A stretch of 64,000 nt of DNA, taken from positions 324,335 to 388,334 of the forward strand of contig JBCBAC010000002.1 in NCBI GenBank assembly GCA_038532735.1, written 5' to 3'. The position numbers were made by a program, and so were the translations under genes. The stretch is from JAHTBL01 sp038532735 (GTDB lineage: Bacteria > Pseudomonadota > Alphaproteobacteria > Rhodobacterales > Rhodobacteraceae). This document shows, piece after piece, positions 34,757 to 43,768 of the stretch. Under the pieces are notes generated by a model. That model saw only the letters and a program-made list of their open reading frames with translations. It was not told where the DNA came from and searched no databases. Each line of letters starts with the position of its first letter. Positions within the stretch are counted from its first letter, which is position 1.

Positions 34757-35965
34757 ATGCGCAAGGATACTCTTGAGGTAACGCCTCAGTCGGAAGTTGC
34801 AACTGGCGGACAATCCGCGATTCTGACGCTGAATGCGGGATCGTCATCGCTGAAATTTGGCGTGTATCGCGACACGGCTGAGCCAGAAATGCTAGTCGAT
34901 GGGCAGGTTGACGGTATTGGGCTGACGGCGATGCTCGAACTTCAGACGGCGGATGAAAAATCCCAACTGCCGGTCCCTGCGCCGAACCATGCCGCGGCAC
35001 TCAATGCGGTGATTGGCGCGCTAAAGCCGCATCTCGACGGGCTGCACATCGCGGGTGTTGGCCACCGGATTGTGCATGGCGGTCCGGATCTGGTCGCGCC
35101 TGAAATCCTGAGCGACGACATTCTTGCCAAACTGCAACAACTGGCGCCGCTCGCCCCGCTGCATCAGCCGCCAAACCTGGCAGGGGTTGCTGCGGCAAAG
35201 GCGCTGTTTCCAAGTGCGGTGCAAGTTGGGTGCTTTGACACAGCCTTTCACCGGGACCACCCTTGGGTGAACGATACCTTTGCCTTGCCGCGCAAATACT
35301 ATACTGAGGGCATCCGCCGTTATGGGTTTCACGGGCTGAGCTATGACTACATCACCGGCGTTGTCGCGCGCGACTACCCGGACCTGCATGCCGGTAAGAT
35401 CATCGTGGCGCATCTGGGCAACGGGGCGTCGATGTGTGCGATCCGCCAGGGGATGAGCGTCGGCTCCACCATGGGCTTTTCGGCGCTCGACGGGCTGCCG
35501 ATGGGCACGCGATGCGGGCAGATCGACCCAGGCGTCATCCTGTATCTGATCGATCAGAAGAACATGGCGCCGCAAGAGCTTCATGCGCTTCTTTACGAGG
35601 AAAGCGGGCTGCTCGGTCTCTCAAATATCTCGAGCGATATGCGGACCCTTCTGGCGGACCCCTCCCCACAGGCCGCCGAGGCCATCGACTATTACGTCTT
35701 CCGCGCGCGGCGCGAGATCGGCGCGCTATCGGCGGTGCTCAACGGGGTCGATGCCGTGATCTTTTGCGGCGGGATTGGCGAGAATGCCGCCCCGATCCGG
35801 CAGCGCATTTGTGAAGGGCTGGAGTATCTGGGAATTGCCGTCTCGGAAGAGGCAAATGCTGCTAACGCACGCGAGATCGGGACTGGCAAAACCCGGGTGA
35901 TGATCATTCCCACTGATGAGGAACGCATCATCGCCCGCGCCGTGCATAGCGCGATCCAGGTCTAG
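34757..35965 (+). CDS. ackA: Acetate kinase
   Basis: About 402-aa acetate kinase, which interconverts acetate + ATP and acetyl phosphate + ADP in the cytosol. Signatures: LTLNAGSSSLKFGVY at the N-terminus, VGHRIVHGG, YGFHGLSYDYI, VAHLGNGASMCAI and FCGGIGENAAPIR. The frame is open from ATG 34712, but AAAGG lies 6 nt before the ATG at 34757. No phosphotransacetylase gene is adjacent. Its TAG stop shares a CTAG with the TAG of the convergent lytic transglycosylase gene. Confidence 0.95.
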   Translation: MRKDTLEVTPQSEVATGGQSAILTLNAGSSSLKFGVYRDTAEPEMLVDGQVDGIGLTAMLELQTADEKSQLPVPAPNHAAALNAVIGALKPHLDGLHIAGVGHRIVHGGPDLVAPEILSDDILAKLQQLAPLAPLHQPPNLAGVAAAKALFPSAVQVGCFDTAFHRDHPWVNDTFALPRKYYTEGIRRYGFHGLSYDYITGVVARDYPDLHAGKIIVAHLGNGASMCAIRQGMSVGSTMGFSALDGLPMGTRCGQIDPGVILYLIDQKNMAPQELHALLYEESGLLGLSNISSDMRTLLADPSPQAAEAIDYYVFRARREIGALSAVLNGVDAVIFCGGIGENAAPIRQRICEGLEYLGIAVSEEANAANAREIGTGKTRVMIIPTDEERIIARAVHSAIQV

Positions 35966-37104
35966 CGCAAAGCGCGTAGCATCTCGGGCGAGGGACGACC
36001 AGTGACAGGCAAGCCCCGGCTGGCCTGATACGCCTCAATCGCCGCCGTCGTATTGGCACCGATCACGCCATCTGCGCCTTGCGTGTCAAAGCCGCGTGCG
36101 GTCAGGCGCTGCTGCAGGGTGATGCGGTCGTCTTTGGTCAATCCGTTGGCATCAGGCGGGAAGCTGGTGCGCAGCGGCCCTGCCCCGCCGATCCGGTCGG
36201 CCAGATGCCCGACACCAATCGCGTAGGCGTCCGAATTGTTGTAGCGCTTGATTACGTTGAAGTTGCGGGTTGTCTGAAAGCGCGGGCCGCCGGGTTGGGG
36301 CTGCAGGACCGTACCAGAGACCGCTCCGGTCACCTCTTGCCCCCACGACAGTCCGCGAACCCAGCCATTGCGCTGGAGATACGCAGCAGCCGAGGCGAGC
36401 GCGTCTGAGGGGTCGTCCGACCAGATATCGCGACGGCCATCGCCGGTGAAATCGACGGCATAGGCCTCATAGCTGGTCGGAATGAACTGCGTATGGCCCA
36501 TCGCACCCGCCCAGCTACCGGTCATCTGGCGCGCAGGGATATCGCCGTTTTGAATGATACGGAGGGCGGCGATCAGCTGGCGCTCGAAGAAGGCGCCGCG
36601 CCGTCCGTCAAATGCCAACGTCGATGTGGCAGAGATGACGGGCACATCGCCGCGACGTTCCCCGAAAAAGCTCTCAAGCCCCCAAATCGCCGTGATAATT
36701 TCAGCGTCGACGCCATAACGCGCTTCCAGAGTTTGGAGCGTGTTACGATGGCGCGCGAAGGCTCGACGTCCTTTGGCAATCCGCTCGTCCGACGCGGCAA
36801 TCGACAGGTAGTCTTCGAGGCTGCGGCTGAACTCCGTCTGGTTTCGGTCACGGCGTACAACACCAGGCAGAAAGCCCGTTCCCTGAAAAGCTGCGTTCAA
36901 CGTCCGCTCGGAGATGCCTTGACGCAAAGCGCGGCCCCGAAAGGCTGCGACCCATGCGTCATAGCTGGCGTTCGGTACGGGGCGCAGGTCAGCAGGAAGC
37001 CCAGTAGCGAATGTAGAACCCGTGACCGCACGCGGCGCAGTATCGCTGCACGCTGTGGCTCCAAATGCGATAAATCCCAACCCGAAGAGACGTCGTGTCA
37101 GCAT
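35962..37104 (-). CDS. Lytic murein transglycosylase, MltB type, with peptidoglycan-binding domain
   Basis: A 380-aa exported enzyme. The N-terminus LFGLGFIAFGATACS is a lipoprotein-like signal (Cys19), so it is probably membrane-anchored. The SLT_2 domain (about 45-310) includes the catalytic Glu in IWGLESFFGERRG, GSWAGAMGHTQFIPTSY and YNNSDAYAIGVGHLADRI. A C-terminal PG_binding_1 domain (about 322-380, ITLQQRLTARGFDTQGADGVIGANT) follows. It cleaves the MurNAc-GlcNAc bond to 1,6-anhydro products during wall turnover. The stop overlaps that of ackA by 4 nt. Confidence 0.92.
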   Translation of the reverse strand: MLTRRLFGLGFIAFGATACSDTAPRAVTGSTFATGLPADLRPVPNASYDAWVAAFRGRALRQGISERTLNAAFQGTGFLPGVVRRDRNQTEFSRSLEDYLSIAASDERIAKGRRAFARHRNTLQTLEARYGVDAEIITAIWGLESFFGERRGDVPVISATSTLAFDGRRGAFFERQLIAALRIIQNGDIPARQMTGSWAGAMGHTQFIPTSYEAYAVDFTGDGRRDIWSDDPSDALASAAAYLQRNGWVRGLSWGQEVTGAVSGTVLQPQPGGPRFQTTRNFNVIKRYNNSDAYAIGVGHLADRIGGAGPLRTSFPPDANGLTKDDRITLQQRLTARGFDTQGADGVIGANTTAAIEAYQASRGLPVTGRPSPEMLRALR

Positions 37105-37227
37105 GCCTTGCCCTCTCGATTACACCTCAACCCGAGCCTATCGGATCAACCCGAGGGTGCAACCAGATGCCATCCGCTCGGCGGTTGACGACCAGCGCTT
37201 CAAGCAGCTCGAGCCTTTTGTGCCATG

Positions 37228-38433
37228 TCAAACAGACGCATGCCCCCGCAGCTTCACGACCAGTGGCAACATAAGCACCACCAAAATCGCCGAGAAAAAG
37301 AAGGGCGCACCGGGCAGATAAACCCCCTCCCCATCGACGGAGGCCTGAAAGAGGCTCGTCATCGCGATGGGCGAGAGAACAGCAGCGACCGACGAAAGCG
37401 ATGCAATCACGCCTTGCACGACCCCTTGCCGATCTTCCTCCACCTGATTGGAAGCCATCGCCGTCATCAGCGCGGGCACCAGATCCGACAAAGCAGCAAG
37501 GATCAAAAAGACCACCAGAGCGGTCACTGTCGTCGTGAAGCCAAAGCCGATCATCCCAATCAATGCCGAGATCATACCCAGCATAAGCGTCCTGTAATCG
37601 CCCATCATTCGGATTAGGATCGGCATCAGCCCGCCTTGAACCAAAGCCAGCATCACGCCGTAGGCGGCCAGTGATAAACCAATATAGAGGGTCGACCAGC
37701 CGAAGACTTCGCGCGTCCAAAAGGCCCAAATCGTCGGGTAGACCATATTGGCGAACTCAAAGATGAAGATGCAGATCAGAGGCACTGCGAGGCGCGGGAT
37801 ACGGAACGCGTCGATGATGGATTGAAACGGGTTCAGATCGCGCCTTCCGAACGGGCGCCGCTTTTCAGGCGGTAGGCTCTCGGGCAGCACGAAGACACCA
37901 AAGAGCGCATTTGCGGCAGACAGGACCGCTGCGATCCAGAAGGGCGCGGTCAGGCTGATCTCTGCTGCGATACCACCGATTGCGGGGCCCAGAACAAAGC
38001 CAATCCCGAAGGCCGCACCGATCAAACCAAAATTCGCGGCCTTGTTCTGCGGAGTAGAGACATCCGCGACATAGGCCGTCGCCGTGATATACGTGGCCCC
38101 CGCCAGACCGGCGAGCGTGCGCCCCAGCAACAGCATCCAGAAACTGTCGGCCAAGGCCATGATGACATAGTCAATCGCCAGCATGACCAACGCTGCGATC
38201 AGCACGGGCCGGCGCCCCACCGCATCCGAGATGCTTCCAACAATCGGACCGCACAGGAAAAGCGCGCCTGCATAGGCCGCCATCAGAACTCCGCCCCAGA
38301 ATGCGCCCTGACCGGTGCTGTCCGCACCAACGCGCGCCATCAGATCGGGCATGATAGGGAAAACGATCCCGATCCCGATGGCATCAATCATCAGCGTGAT
38401 GAGAACAAATATGATCGCGCGGTCTTTGAACAT
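37228..38433 (-). CDS. MFS transporter, TetA-like drug exporter family
   Basis: A 401-aa, 12-span major facilitator. FPIMPDLMARVGA in the first loop, the A-motif-like GSISDAVGRRPVL between spans 2 and 3, and GLAGATYITATAYVADVSTP in span 4-5 are typical of the TCR/Tet(A) group. It would export a drug or metabolite in exchange for protons. It lies alone between the transglycosylase and phnM on the same strand. Substrate unknown; a resistance role is not implied by the sequence alone. Confidence 0.82.
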   Translation of the reverse strand: MFKDRAIIFVLITLMIDAIGIGIVFPIMPDLMARVGADSTGQGAFWGGVLMAAYAGALFLCGPIVGSISDAVGRRPVLIAALVMLAIDYVIMALADSFWMLLLGRTLAGLAGATYITATAYVADVSTPQNKAANFGLIGAAFGIGFVLGPAIGGIAAEISLTAPFWIAAVLSAANALFGVFVLPESLPPEKRRPFGRRDLNPFQSIIDAFRIPRLAVPLICIFIFEFANMVYPTIWAFWTREVFGWSTLYIGLSLAAYGVMLALVQGGLMPILIRMMGDYRTLMLGMISALIGMIGFGFTTTVTALVVFLILAALSDLVPALMTAMASNQVEEDRQGVVQGVIASLSSVAAVLSPIAMTSLFQASVDGEGVYLPGAPFFFSAILVVLMLPLVVKLRGHASV

Positions 38434-38491
38434 GCCTTGCTATCGGTCCGGCCCAAGACCAAGGCAAGCCAAATCGACCCGAAGGCGTGCT

Positions 38492-39634
38492 TTAGCCGAT
38501 CTTGTTGCCCTGGCTCCAAACGCCTCGCAGCAAGGGGGACTGCGCAATCTTGCGAACACGCAGAACATCGCCGCGCGCACCCACTTGAAGAACGCCGCGA
38601 TCCTCCAGATGCGCCGCCTTGGCCGGGTTACGCGTGATCGTGGCAATCGCGCGCGGAAGATCGTCCCAAATCTGCGCCAAACGAAACGCGGACAGCAACA
38701 GGGAGGCAGGCACGTAATCCGACGACACGATGTCGAGCAGGTTCGCCTCGGCCAGCGCCTCTGCCGCAACATTGCCTGAGTGAGAGCCGCCACGGATCAG
38801 GTTCGGCGCGCCCATCATCACCGCGATCCCATGGGCATGGCACGCCTCTGCCGCCTCGATCGTGGTCGGGAACTCCGCAAATCCGACGCCATTGGCCTGA
38901 GACGTGGCAACATGCGCGGCGGTTGTGTCGTCATGACTGGCCAGAACCGCGCCAAGGCGCTTGGCCTCCGTCACCGCGCCAGCTTCATGCACAGCGCCAA
39001 ACCGTTTCTGAAGACCGCGCAAATTCTCGACATGTTCCGCAAAATCCGCGTCCGTCATGCCACGCTTCTTCGCGACATAGGCTTTCAAGGACGTCATATC
39101 GCGGAACTGCCGCTGACCCGGCGTGTGGTCCATCAGGCTGACGATGCCGACACGGTCATCCGGTTTGAAAAGAGCGAGTTCCTCCAACAGGGTTTCAGAG
39201 CAAATCTCTGCCCGCAGATGCAGGAAGTGGCTGATCTTGAAGATACCCTGCGCCCGCGCTGCCAAAAGCTCATCCGCCAATTTGCGCGCGTAATCCGCAT
39301 ACCCCCCTTTGCCGGTGTGGATAGAGCCCACGCGCATCGCATCAAAGACCGTCGTGATGCCCGTCGACGCCAGTTCGGCGTCATGCGCGATCAAGGCGGG
39401 CAGATGCGGCCAGTCAACTTCTGGGCGCGGCTCGATATGCCGCTCCACATTGTCGGTGTGCAACTCGACAAGCCCCGGCAAGACAAAATCGCCGCCGCAG
39501 TCCACGGCGCCGCTTGGCACCTGATCCCCCTCAGAAATCTCGGAAATGACACCTTGTTCGATTGTGACCGAACCGGTTAGCACCTCATCTGACAGAACCA
39601 ATCGTGCGTTGGCCAGACACAGATCACCTGACAT
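38492..39634 (-). CDS. phnM: Alpha-D-ribose 1-methylphosphonate 5-triphosphate diphosphatase
   Basis: About 380-aa amidohydrolase-family enzyme that removes pyrophosphate from the ribosyl triphosphate made by PhnGHIL, giving the PhnJ substrate. The PGLVELHTDNVERHIEPRP motif (metal-binding HTD) and later VLASHDDTT and IVSSDYVPASLL are diagnostic. The ATG at 39634 matches the family start; an ATG at 39685 with GAGAG upstream is an alternative that would overlap the divergent DUF1045 start within a CATG. It is split from phnGHIJKLN by the plus-strand DUF1045 gene. Confidence 0.92.
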   Translation of the reverse strand: MSGDLCLANARLVLSDEVLTGSVTIEQGVISEISEGDQVPSGAVDCGGDFVLPGLVELHTDNVERHIEPRPEVDWPHLPALIAHDAELASTGITTVFDAMRVGSIHTGKGGYADYARKLADELLAARAQGIFKISHFLHLRAEICSETLLEELALFKPDDRVGIVSLMDHTPGQRQFRDMTSLKAYVAKKRGMTDADFAEHVENLRGLQKRFGAVHEAGAVTEAKRLGAVLASHDDTTAAHVATSQANGVGFAEFPTTIEAAEACHAHGIAVMMGAPNLIRGGSHSGNVAAEALAEANLLDIVSSDYVPASLLLSAFRLAQIWDDLPRAIATITRNPAKAAHLEDRGVLQVGARGDVLRVRKIAQSPLLRGVWSQGNKIG

Positions 39635-39683
39635 GTCGTTGTCACATGCCTGGGTCAAAGAGGCGGCTGAAAAAGGGGAATTC

Positions 39684-40355
39684 ATGTCATACTCTCGATT
39701 TGCGATCTATTTTGTCCCGCCTGCGGGGGCTTTGGCGGATTTTGGAGCGGCGTGGCTGGGATGGAACATCGCCACAGGTCAGCAGGCAGCCCAACCGGAT
39801 GTGCCCGGTTTGTGCGACATTACGATGACACCCGGAAAATACGGGTTTCACGGAACCCTGAAGCCACCGTTCCGGCTGGCCGAGGGCACGACGTCTGGTG
39901 ATCTGTACGCTGCTACCGCCAATCTCGCACAAAGCACCGCGCCTGCCCAGTGCGAGACGCTCGCGCTCAATAAGATGGGCGGGTTTCTGGCGTTGACGCC
40001 GCAAGGCGACTTGACCGGGTTGCAGCGCATAGCGGAGGCGTGCGTCCGCGACCTCGACACTTTCCGCGCCCCGGCGGGCGAAGCAGAACTGGCCCGTCGC
40101 CGCGCTGCGGGCCTCAGCGCACGGCAAGAGGCGTTGCTGACCCGCTGGGGATATCCGTATGTGATGGAGGAATTTCGCTTTCATCTGACCTTGTCGGGCC
40201 ACCTCCCGACCGAGGATATCGCCAAGTGGCAGACGACGCTGCGAAGCCATCTGCCTGATCTGCCCACGCCCTTCCGCATTGACCAGATCGCACTTTGCGG
40301 CGAGCGGGCGGATGGGCGGTTCGAACTGGTTCATCGCTACGCCCTCACCGGCTGA
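39684..40355 (+). CDS. DUF1045 phosphonate metabolism protein (2H phosphoesterase superfamily)
   Basis: A 223-aa protein of the family found only with C-P lyase genes. The two H-x-T/S motifs of the 2H phosphoesterase fold are visible as FHGTLK (about residues 53-58) and FHLTLSG (about 169-175). It likely opens cyclic ribose phosphate intermediates or acts on a related compound. AAGGGG lies 6 nt before the ATG. It is antisense to its neighbours: its start faces phnM and its last 19 nt overlap the end of phnN. Confidence 0.87.
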   Translation: MSYSRFAIYFVPPAGALADFGAAWLGWNIATGQQAAQPDVPGLCDITMTPGKYGFHGTLKPPFRLAEGTTSGDLYAATANLAQSTAPAQCETLALNKMGGFLALTPQGDLTGLQRIAEACVRDLDTFRAPAGEAELARRRAAGLSARQEALLTRWGYPYVMEEFRFHLTLSGHLPTEDIAKWQTTLRSHLPDLPTPFRIDQIALCGERADGRFELVHRYALTG

Positions 40356-40882
40356 AGTGCTGCAGCGGCCGTGGCCACCGTATCTGCCAGCGCGCCGTCA
40401 TTGGAAACATGGATCACCTCCAACCCGTCCGGCAATGGCTTCTCCGCTTCTGCAAGACGGTTGGCGATGTCTGACGCGTTTTCGCGCCCCCGGTCGGCAA
40501 GACGACGCGCGAGTGTGTCAGGGGTTGCCGTGATGTTGAGCACAACCATCTGCGGAAAGACCTCCGCCGCTTGAGCAAGTGCTTTTCGAGAGAAGTTAAC
40601 CAGACAATCTTTGCCATCCTCTAGATGCATCATCACGGTCGCAGGGATGCCGTAGCGCAGCCCATGTGCCTGCCAATGCACGGCAAAGGCGCCCTCTGCG
40701 GCCATCCTTTCAAACGTGGCAACTGAAACGGCATCGTAATCTTCACCGCCCAGCTCAGGCGCGCGCGTGATCACGCGGCGCACCAGATGAAGTGCAGGCA
40801 AAGCGGTGTGCAGCCCGGCCATCACGCTGTCCTTGCCCACACCCGACGGGCCAACCACCGCGATAAGGTGCCCGGACGTCAT
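40337..40882 (-). CDS. phnN: Ribose 1,5-bisphosphate phosphokinase
   Basis: A 181-aa P-loop kinase (GPSGVGKDS at residues 11-19) that phosphorylates ribose 1,5-bisphosphate to PRPP, recycling the ribose carrier of the C-P lyase pathway. Guanylate-kinase-like segments such as RRVITRAPELGGEDYDAVS and VVLNITATPDTLARRLADRGREN are present. It overlaps phnL by ATGA and converges on DUF1045 with a 19-nt overlap. Confidence 0.92.
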   Translation of the reverse strand: MTSGHLIAVVGPSGVGKDSVMAGLHTALPALHLVRRVITRAPELGGEDYDAVSVATFERMAAEGAFAVHWQAHGLRYGIPATVMMHLEDGKDCLVNFSRKALAQAAEVFPQMVVLNITATPDTLARRLADRGRENASDIANRLAEAEKPLPDGLEVIHVSNDGALADTVATAAAALQPVRA

Positions 40883-41562
40883 GCCGCCATGCCCGGCGTG
40901 AAATGACTGACGTCAATCTCGCGGTCACAGACACGCGCGCGGGCGGCCTCGTCATGGAAAATGCCAATAATCGCGGCACCACGAGCTTTGGCATCTTCGA
41001 TCAGCGATAAAACAACCTCTCGGTTGGCCGCATCAAGGCTGGCCGTGGGTTCATCCAGAAGCATTGCCGGATAGGCATGGGCAAAGCCACGCGCGATATT
41101 CACACGCTGCTGTTCGCCGCCCGAGAAAGTGGTGGGGGACAGGCTCCAGAGCCGTTCGGGGATATTAAGCTGACGCAAAAGCGCGCGGGCGCGGGCATGC
41201 GCTTCCTCTGCGTCGACGCCCACCGATCTGAGCGGCTCCGCCACCACATCGAGTGTCGGCACACGCGGGACGACGCGCAGGAACTGGCTGACATACCCCA
41301 AGACCTCGCGGCGCAGGGCGATGATCTCCCGCGGTTTGGCCTGCACGATATCAAGATCGCCGATCCTGATCTGCCCCGACTGCGCGCGGTAATTGCCGTA
41401 AATCATGCGCATCAGTGTGGATTTCCCCGCACCCGAGGCCCCGGTCAGCGCGACGCACTCCCCCGGTGCGACAGAAAGCGAGACATGGCGCAGCACCTCA
41501 ATGACAGCGCCTCCCTGATTGTGAAGCGTGAAGGTTTTGGAGACGTTCTCAAGCGCAATCAT
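40879..41562 (-). CDS. phnL: C-P lyase ABC-type ATPase PhnL
   Basis: A 227-aa ABC protein with Walker A GASGAGKST, signature FSGGEQQRVNIARGF and Walker B AMLLDEPTASLD. PhnL takes part with PhnGHI in transferring the alkylphosphonate to ATP-derived ribose triphosphate and is not a membrane transporter subunit. It follows phnK with a 3-nt gap and overlaps phnN. Confidence 0.92.
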   Translation of the reverse strand: MIALENVSKTFTLHNQGGAVIEVLRHVSLSVAPGECVALTGASGAGKSTLMRMIYGNYRAQSGQIRIGDLDIVQAKPREIIALRREVLGYVSQFLRVVPRVPTLDVVAEPLRSVGVDAEEAHARARALLRQLNIPERLWSLSPTTFSGGEQQRVNIARGFAHAYPAMLLDEPTASLDAANREVVLSLIEDAKARGAAIIGIFHDEAARARVCDREIDVSHFTPGMAA

Positions 41563-41565
41563 GGA

Positions 41566-42336
41566 TCATACCTGCAAGACGGAACTGACAAGAAGCTGGC
41601 TATAGGCGTGTTGCGGATCATCCAGCACCTGATCCGTCAGCCCGGCTTCGACCACATGGCCGGACTTCATCACCATAAGGCGGTCCGCCAAAAGGCGCAC
41701 GACCGCCAGATCATGGGTCACGATGATCGCAGACAAGCCCATATCGCGCACAAGGCCGCGCACCAGATCCAGTAGCCGCGCCTGGACAGAGACATCAAGC
41801 CCGCCGGTCGGCTCATCCATGAAGACAAGCCGCGGACCCGTCACAAGGTTGCGCGCAATCTGAAGCCGCTGCTGCATGCCGCCTGAAAAGGTCGTAGGGC
41901 GGTCATCGACGCGGGCGGCGTCAATCTCGACCCGCTCCAGCCAATCGGTGGCTTTGGTGCGAATGTCGCCGTAGTGCCGCGCGCCGACAGCCATCAAACG
42001 CTCCCCGACATTGCCACCCGCACTGACGCCCATCCGCAGACCGTCGCGGGCATGTTGATGCACAAACGCCCAATCGGTGCGGCTGAGCATACGCCGCGCA
42101 GGCTCTGACATCGTGACGGTATCGTGGGGGCCGTCAGCCCTTGTGTCATAGATAACCTGCCCGGCATCCGGGCGCAGATGCCCGGCCATGCAATTGAGCA
42201 GCGTGGATTTGCCCGACCCGCTCTCCCCGACGATCCCCATCACCTCGCCGGGATACAGATCGAAGGAGACATCGGCGCAGCCGATATGCGCACCGTAGCG
42301 TTTGGTGATCCCCTGAACCGAAAGCAAAGGTGTCAT
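41566..42336 (-). CDS. phnK: C-P lyase ABC-type ATPase PhnK
   Basis: A 256-aa ABC protein. Walker A is GESGSGKST, the signature FSGGMQQRLQIARNL, Walker B LVFMDEPTGGLD and the H-loop IIVTHDLAVV. The insertion between Walker A and the Q-loop (PDAGQVIYDTRADGPHDTVT) is usual for PhnK. It docks on the PhnGHIJ core complex. Start overlaps the phnJ stop (ATGA). Confidence 0.93.
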   Translation of the reverse strand: MTPLLSVQGITKRYGAHIGCADVSFDLYPGEVMGIVGESGSGKSTLLNCMAGHLRPDAGQVIYDTRADGPHDTVTMSEPARRMLSRTDWAFVHQHARDGLRMGVSAGGNVGERLMAVGARHYGDIRTKATDWLERVEIDAARVDDRPTTFSGGMQQRLQIARNLVTGPRLVFMDEPTGGLDVSVQARLLDLVRGLVRDMGLSAIIVTHDLAVVRLLADRLMVMKSGHVVEAGLTDQVLDDPQHAYSQLLVSSVLQV

Positions 42337-43184
42337 GCTGCGTCCTGTCCTTTATGGCCCGCCGCCTGACGGGCCTCGCAATAATCCGTGTCCGAGCAGA
42401 CAAACATCCGCCCACCCGCATCGTCGATTATCACCTCATCCAGATAGCTGTCTGCCGCATCGCACAGCCCACAGCGCTGATCTGCCTTTGAGGCTTCAAA
42501 CGGGTGATCCTCAAAATCGAGGCTGATCACCTGAGTATAGGGCGGCAGCGCATAAATGCGCTGTTCACGCCCCGCGCCGAAAAGCTGGATGGCGGCCATG
42601 TCCCCCAGCTTCGGGTTGTCGAATTTCGGGATTGGGGACGGATCCATGACATACCGCCCCTCAACCCTCACCGGATAGGCATAAGACGTCGCGATATGTC
42701 CGTGACGGCTGATATCCTCATAAAGCTTCACATGCATCAACCCGTATTCCTCAAGACTGTGCATCTTGCGCGTTTCGCTTTCGCGCGGCTCCAGAAAGCG
42801 CAGGGGCTCCGGGATCGGCACTTGATAGACAAGGATCTGTCCCGCGCGCAGCGGCTCTTCGGGGATACGGTGACGGGTTTGGATCACGCTCGCTTCAGAG
42901 GTCGCGGTTGTCGTCGCCACGCCTGCGGTGCGCTCGAAAAAGGTGCGGATCGACACGGCATTGGTCGTGTCATCGGCACCCTGATCAATCACCTTGAACG
43001 TATCCTCGGGCGTCAAAACCGCGGCAGAGACCTGAACGCCCCCGGTGCCCCATCCATAGGGCATCGGCATTTCGCGGCTGGCGAAAGGCACCTGATATCC
43101 CGGAATGGCCAGCCCTTTGAGGATCGCACGTCGGATCATGCGCTTGGTCTGCTCATCGAGATAGGCGAAGTTGTAGTCATCCAT
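42333..43184 (-). CDS. phnJ: Alpha-D-ribose 1-methylphosphonate 5-phosphate C-P lyase
   Basis: The radical-SAM enzyme that breaks the carbon-phosphorus bond. About 283 aa, starting MDDYNFAYLDEQTKRMIRR. The four cysteines of the catalytic region are visible: C-x2-C in RCGLCDAAD and, about 20 residues later, C-x5-C in VCSDTDYC. The YGWGTGGVQVSAA segment near residue 40 is conserved. The frame is open far upstream but GAGG precedes the ATG at 43184 and this is the family start. It lies 11 nt after the histidine-phosphatase gene. Confidence 0.95.
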   Translation of the reverse strand: MDDYNFAYLDEQTKRMIRRAILKGLAIPGYQVPFASREMPMPYGWGTGGVQVSAAVLTPEDTFKVIDQGADDTTNAVSIRTFFERTAGVATTTATSEASVIQTRHRIPEEPLRAGQILVYQVPIPEPLRFLEPRESETRKMHSLEEYGLMHVKLYEDISRHGHIATSYAYPVRVEGRYVMDPSPIPKFDNPKLGDMAAIQLFGAGREQRIYALPPYTQVISLDFEDHPFEASKADQRCGLCDAADSYLDEVIIDDAGGRMFVCSDTDYCEARQAAGHKGQDAA

Positions 43185-43195
43185 GGGTGTCTGCC

Positions 43196-43768
43196 TCAAA
43201 TCCGTGTCCAGTCGGTTGGTGGGCTTTGCAAATCGGTATCGGTGATAAAATAGCAGCCCCCGCCCGGCCTCTGATCCTCCGCGCGCGTGATCTCGATCCC
43301 CTTCAGATGGCAGCGCAAAAGCGCGCCCACCGCACCATGCGCCACGATCAAGATGTCGCCCGCGCTTTGATCCAGCGCTGTAATCGTCTGTGTTGCCGCA
43401 ACAACCCGCGCTTGCGCAGCCCGCGCCGTCTCCCAACCGCGCATCGAGCTATCTGGCGCGGCAAAAAACAGATCTGCCGCCTCTTCAAACGCATTGGGAG
43501 GAAGAAACCCGGTCGCACTGCGGTCGTTTTCACCCAGCGGCGGAACGATCTGCACCGAAAGCCCCTTCGCTTTGGCCACATGGTCCGCACCGTCACGAGC
43601 CTTACGCTCGGCACTCGCATAAAGCGCCGTCACATTGTCGAGCACATCCGTCTCGACGAAGGCGGCGTGCCGAGCATGGCCCTTCTCGCTGAGCGGCCAG
43701 TCGGGCACCGGAACCTCCGGATCAATCGCGACCTCTGCGTGGGTTAGAAAGATCAGCTTGCGTGTCAT
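43196..43768 (-). CDS. Histidine phosphatase-like protein within the phn operon
   Basis: A 190-aa protein of the phosphoglycerate-mutase/histidine phosphatase superfamily. The N-terminal RHG motif reads THA (FLTHAEV), so the nucleophile His remains but the phosphate-binding Arg is replaced. The second half has LIVAHGAVGALLRC, which matches the second catalytic His block. It is inserted between phnI (ATGA overlap) and phnJ (11 nt), where it could process a phosphorylated ribose intermediate or remove a dead-end product. Its activity cannot be assumed given the substitution. Confidence 0.75.
   Translation of the reverse strand: MTRKLIFLTHAEVAIDPEVPVPDWPLSEKGHARHAAFVETDVLDNVTALYASAERKARDGADHVAKAKGLSVQIVPPLGENDRSATGFLPPNAFEEAADLFFAAPDSSMRGWETARAAQARVVAATQTITALDQSAGDILIVAHGAVGALLRCHLKGIEITRAEDQRPGGGCYFITDTDLQSPPTDWTRI

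Noticed and set aside
34542..35000. Minus-strand frame running through tRNA-Thr and the start of ackA
   Set aside because: It reads through a structural RNA gene and opposes acetate kinase; no protein features.
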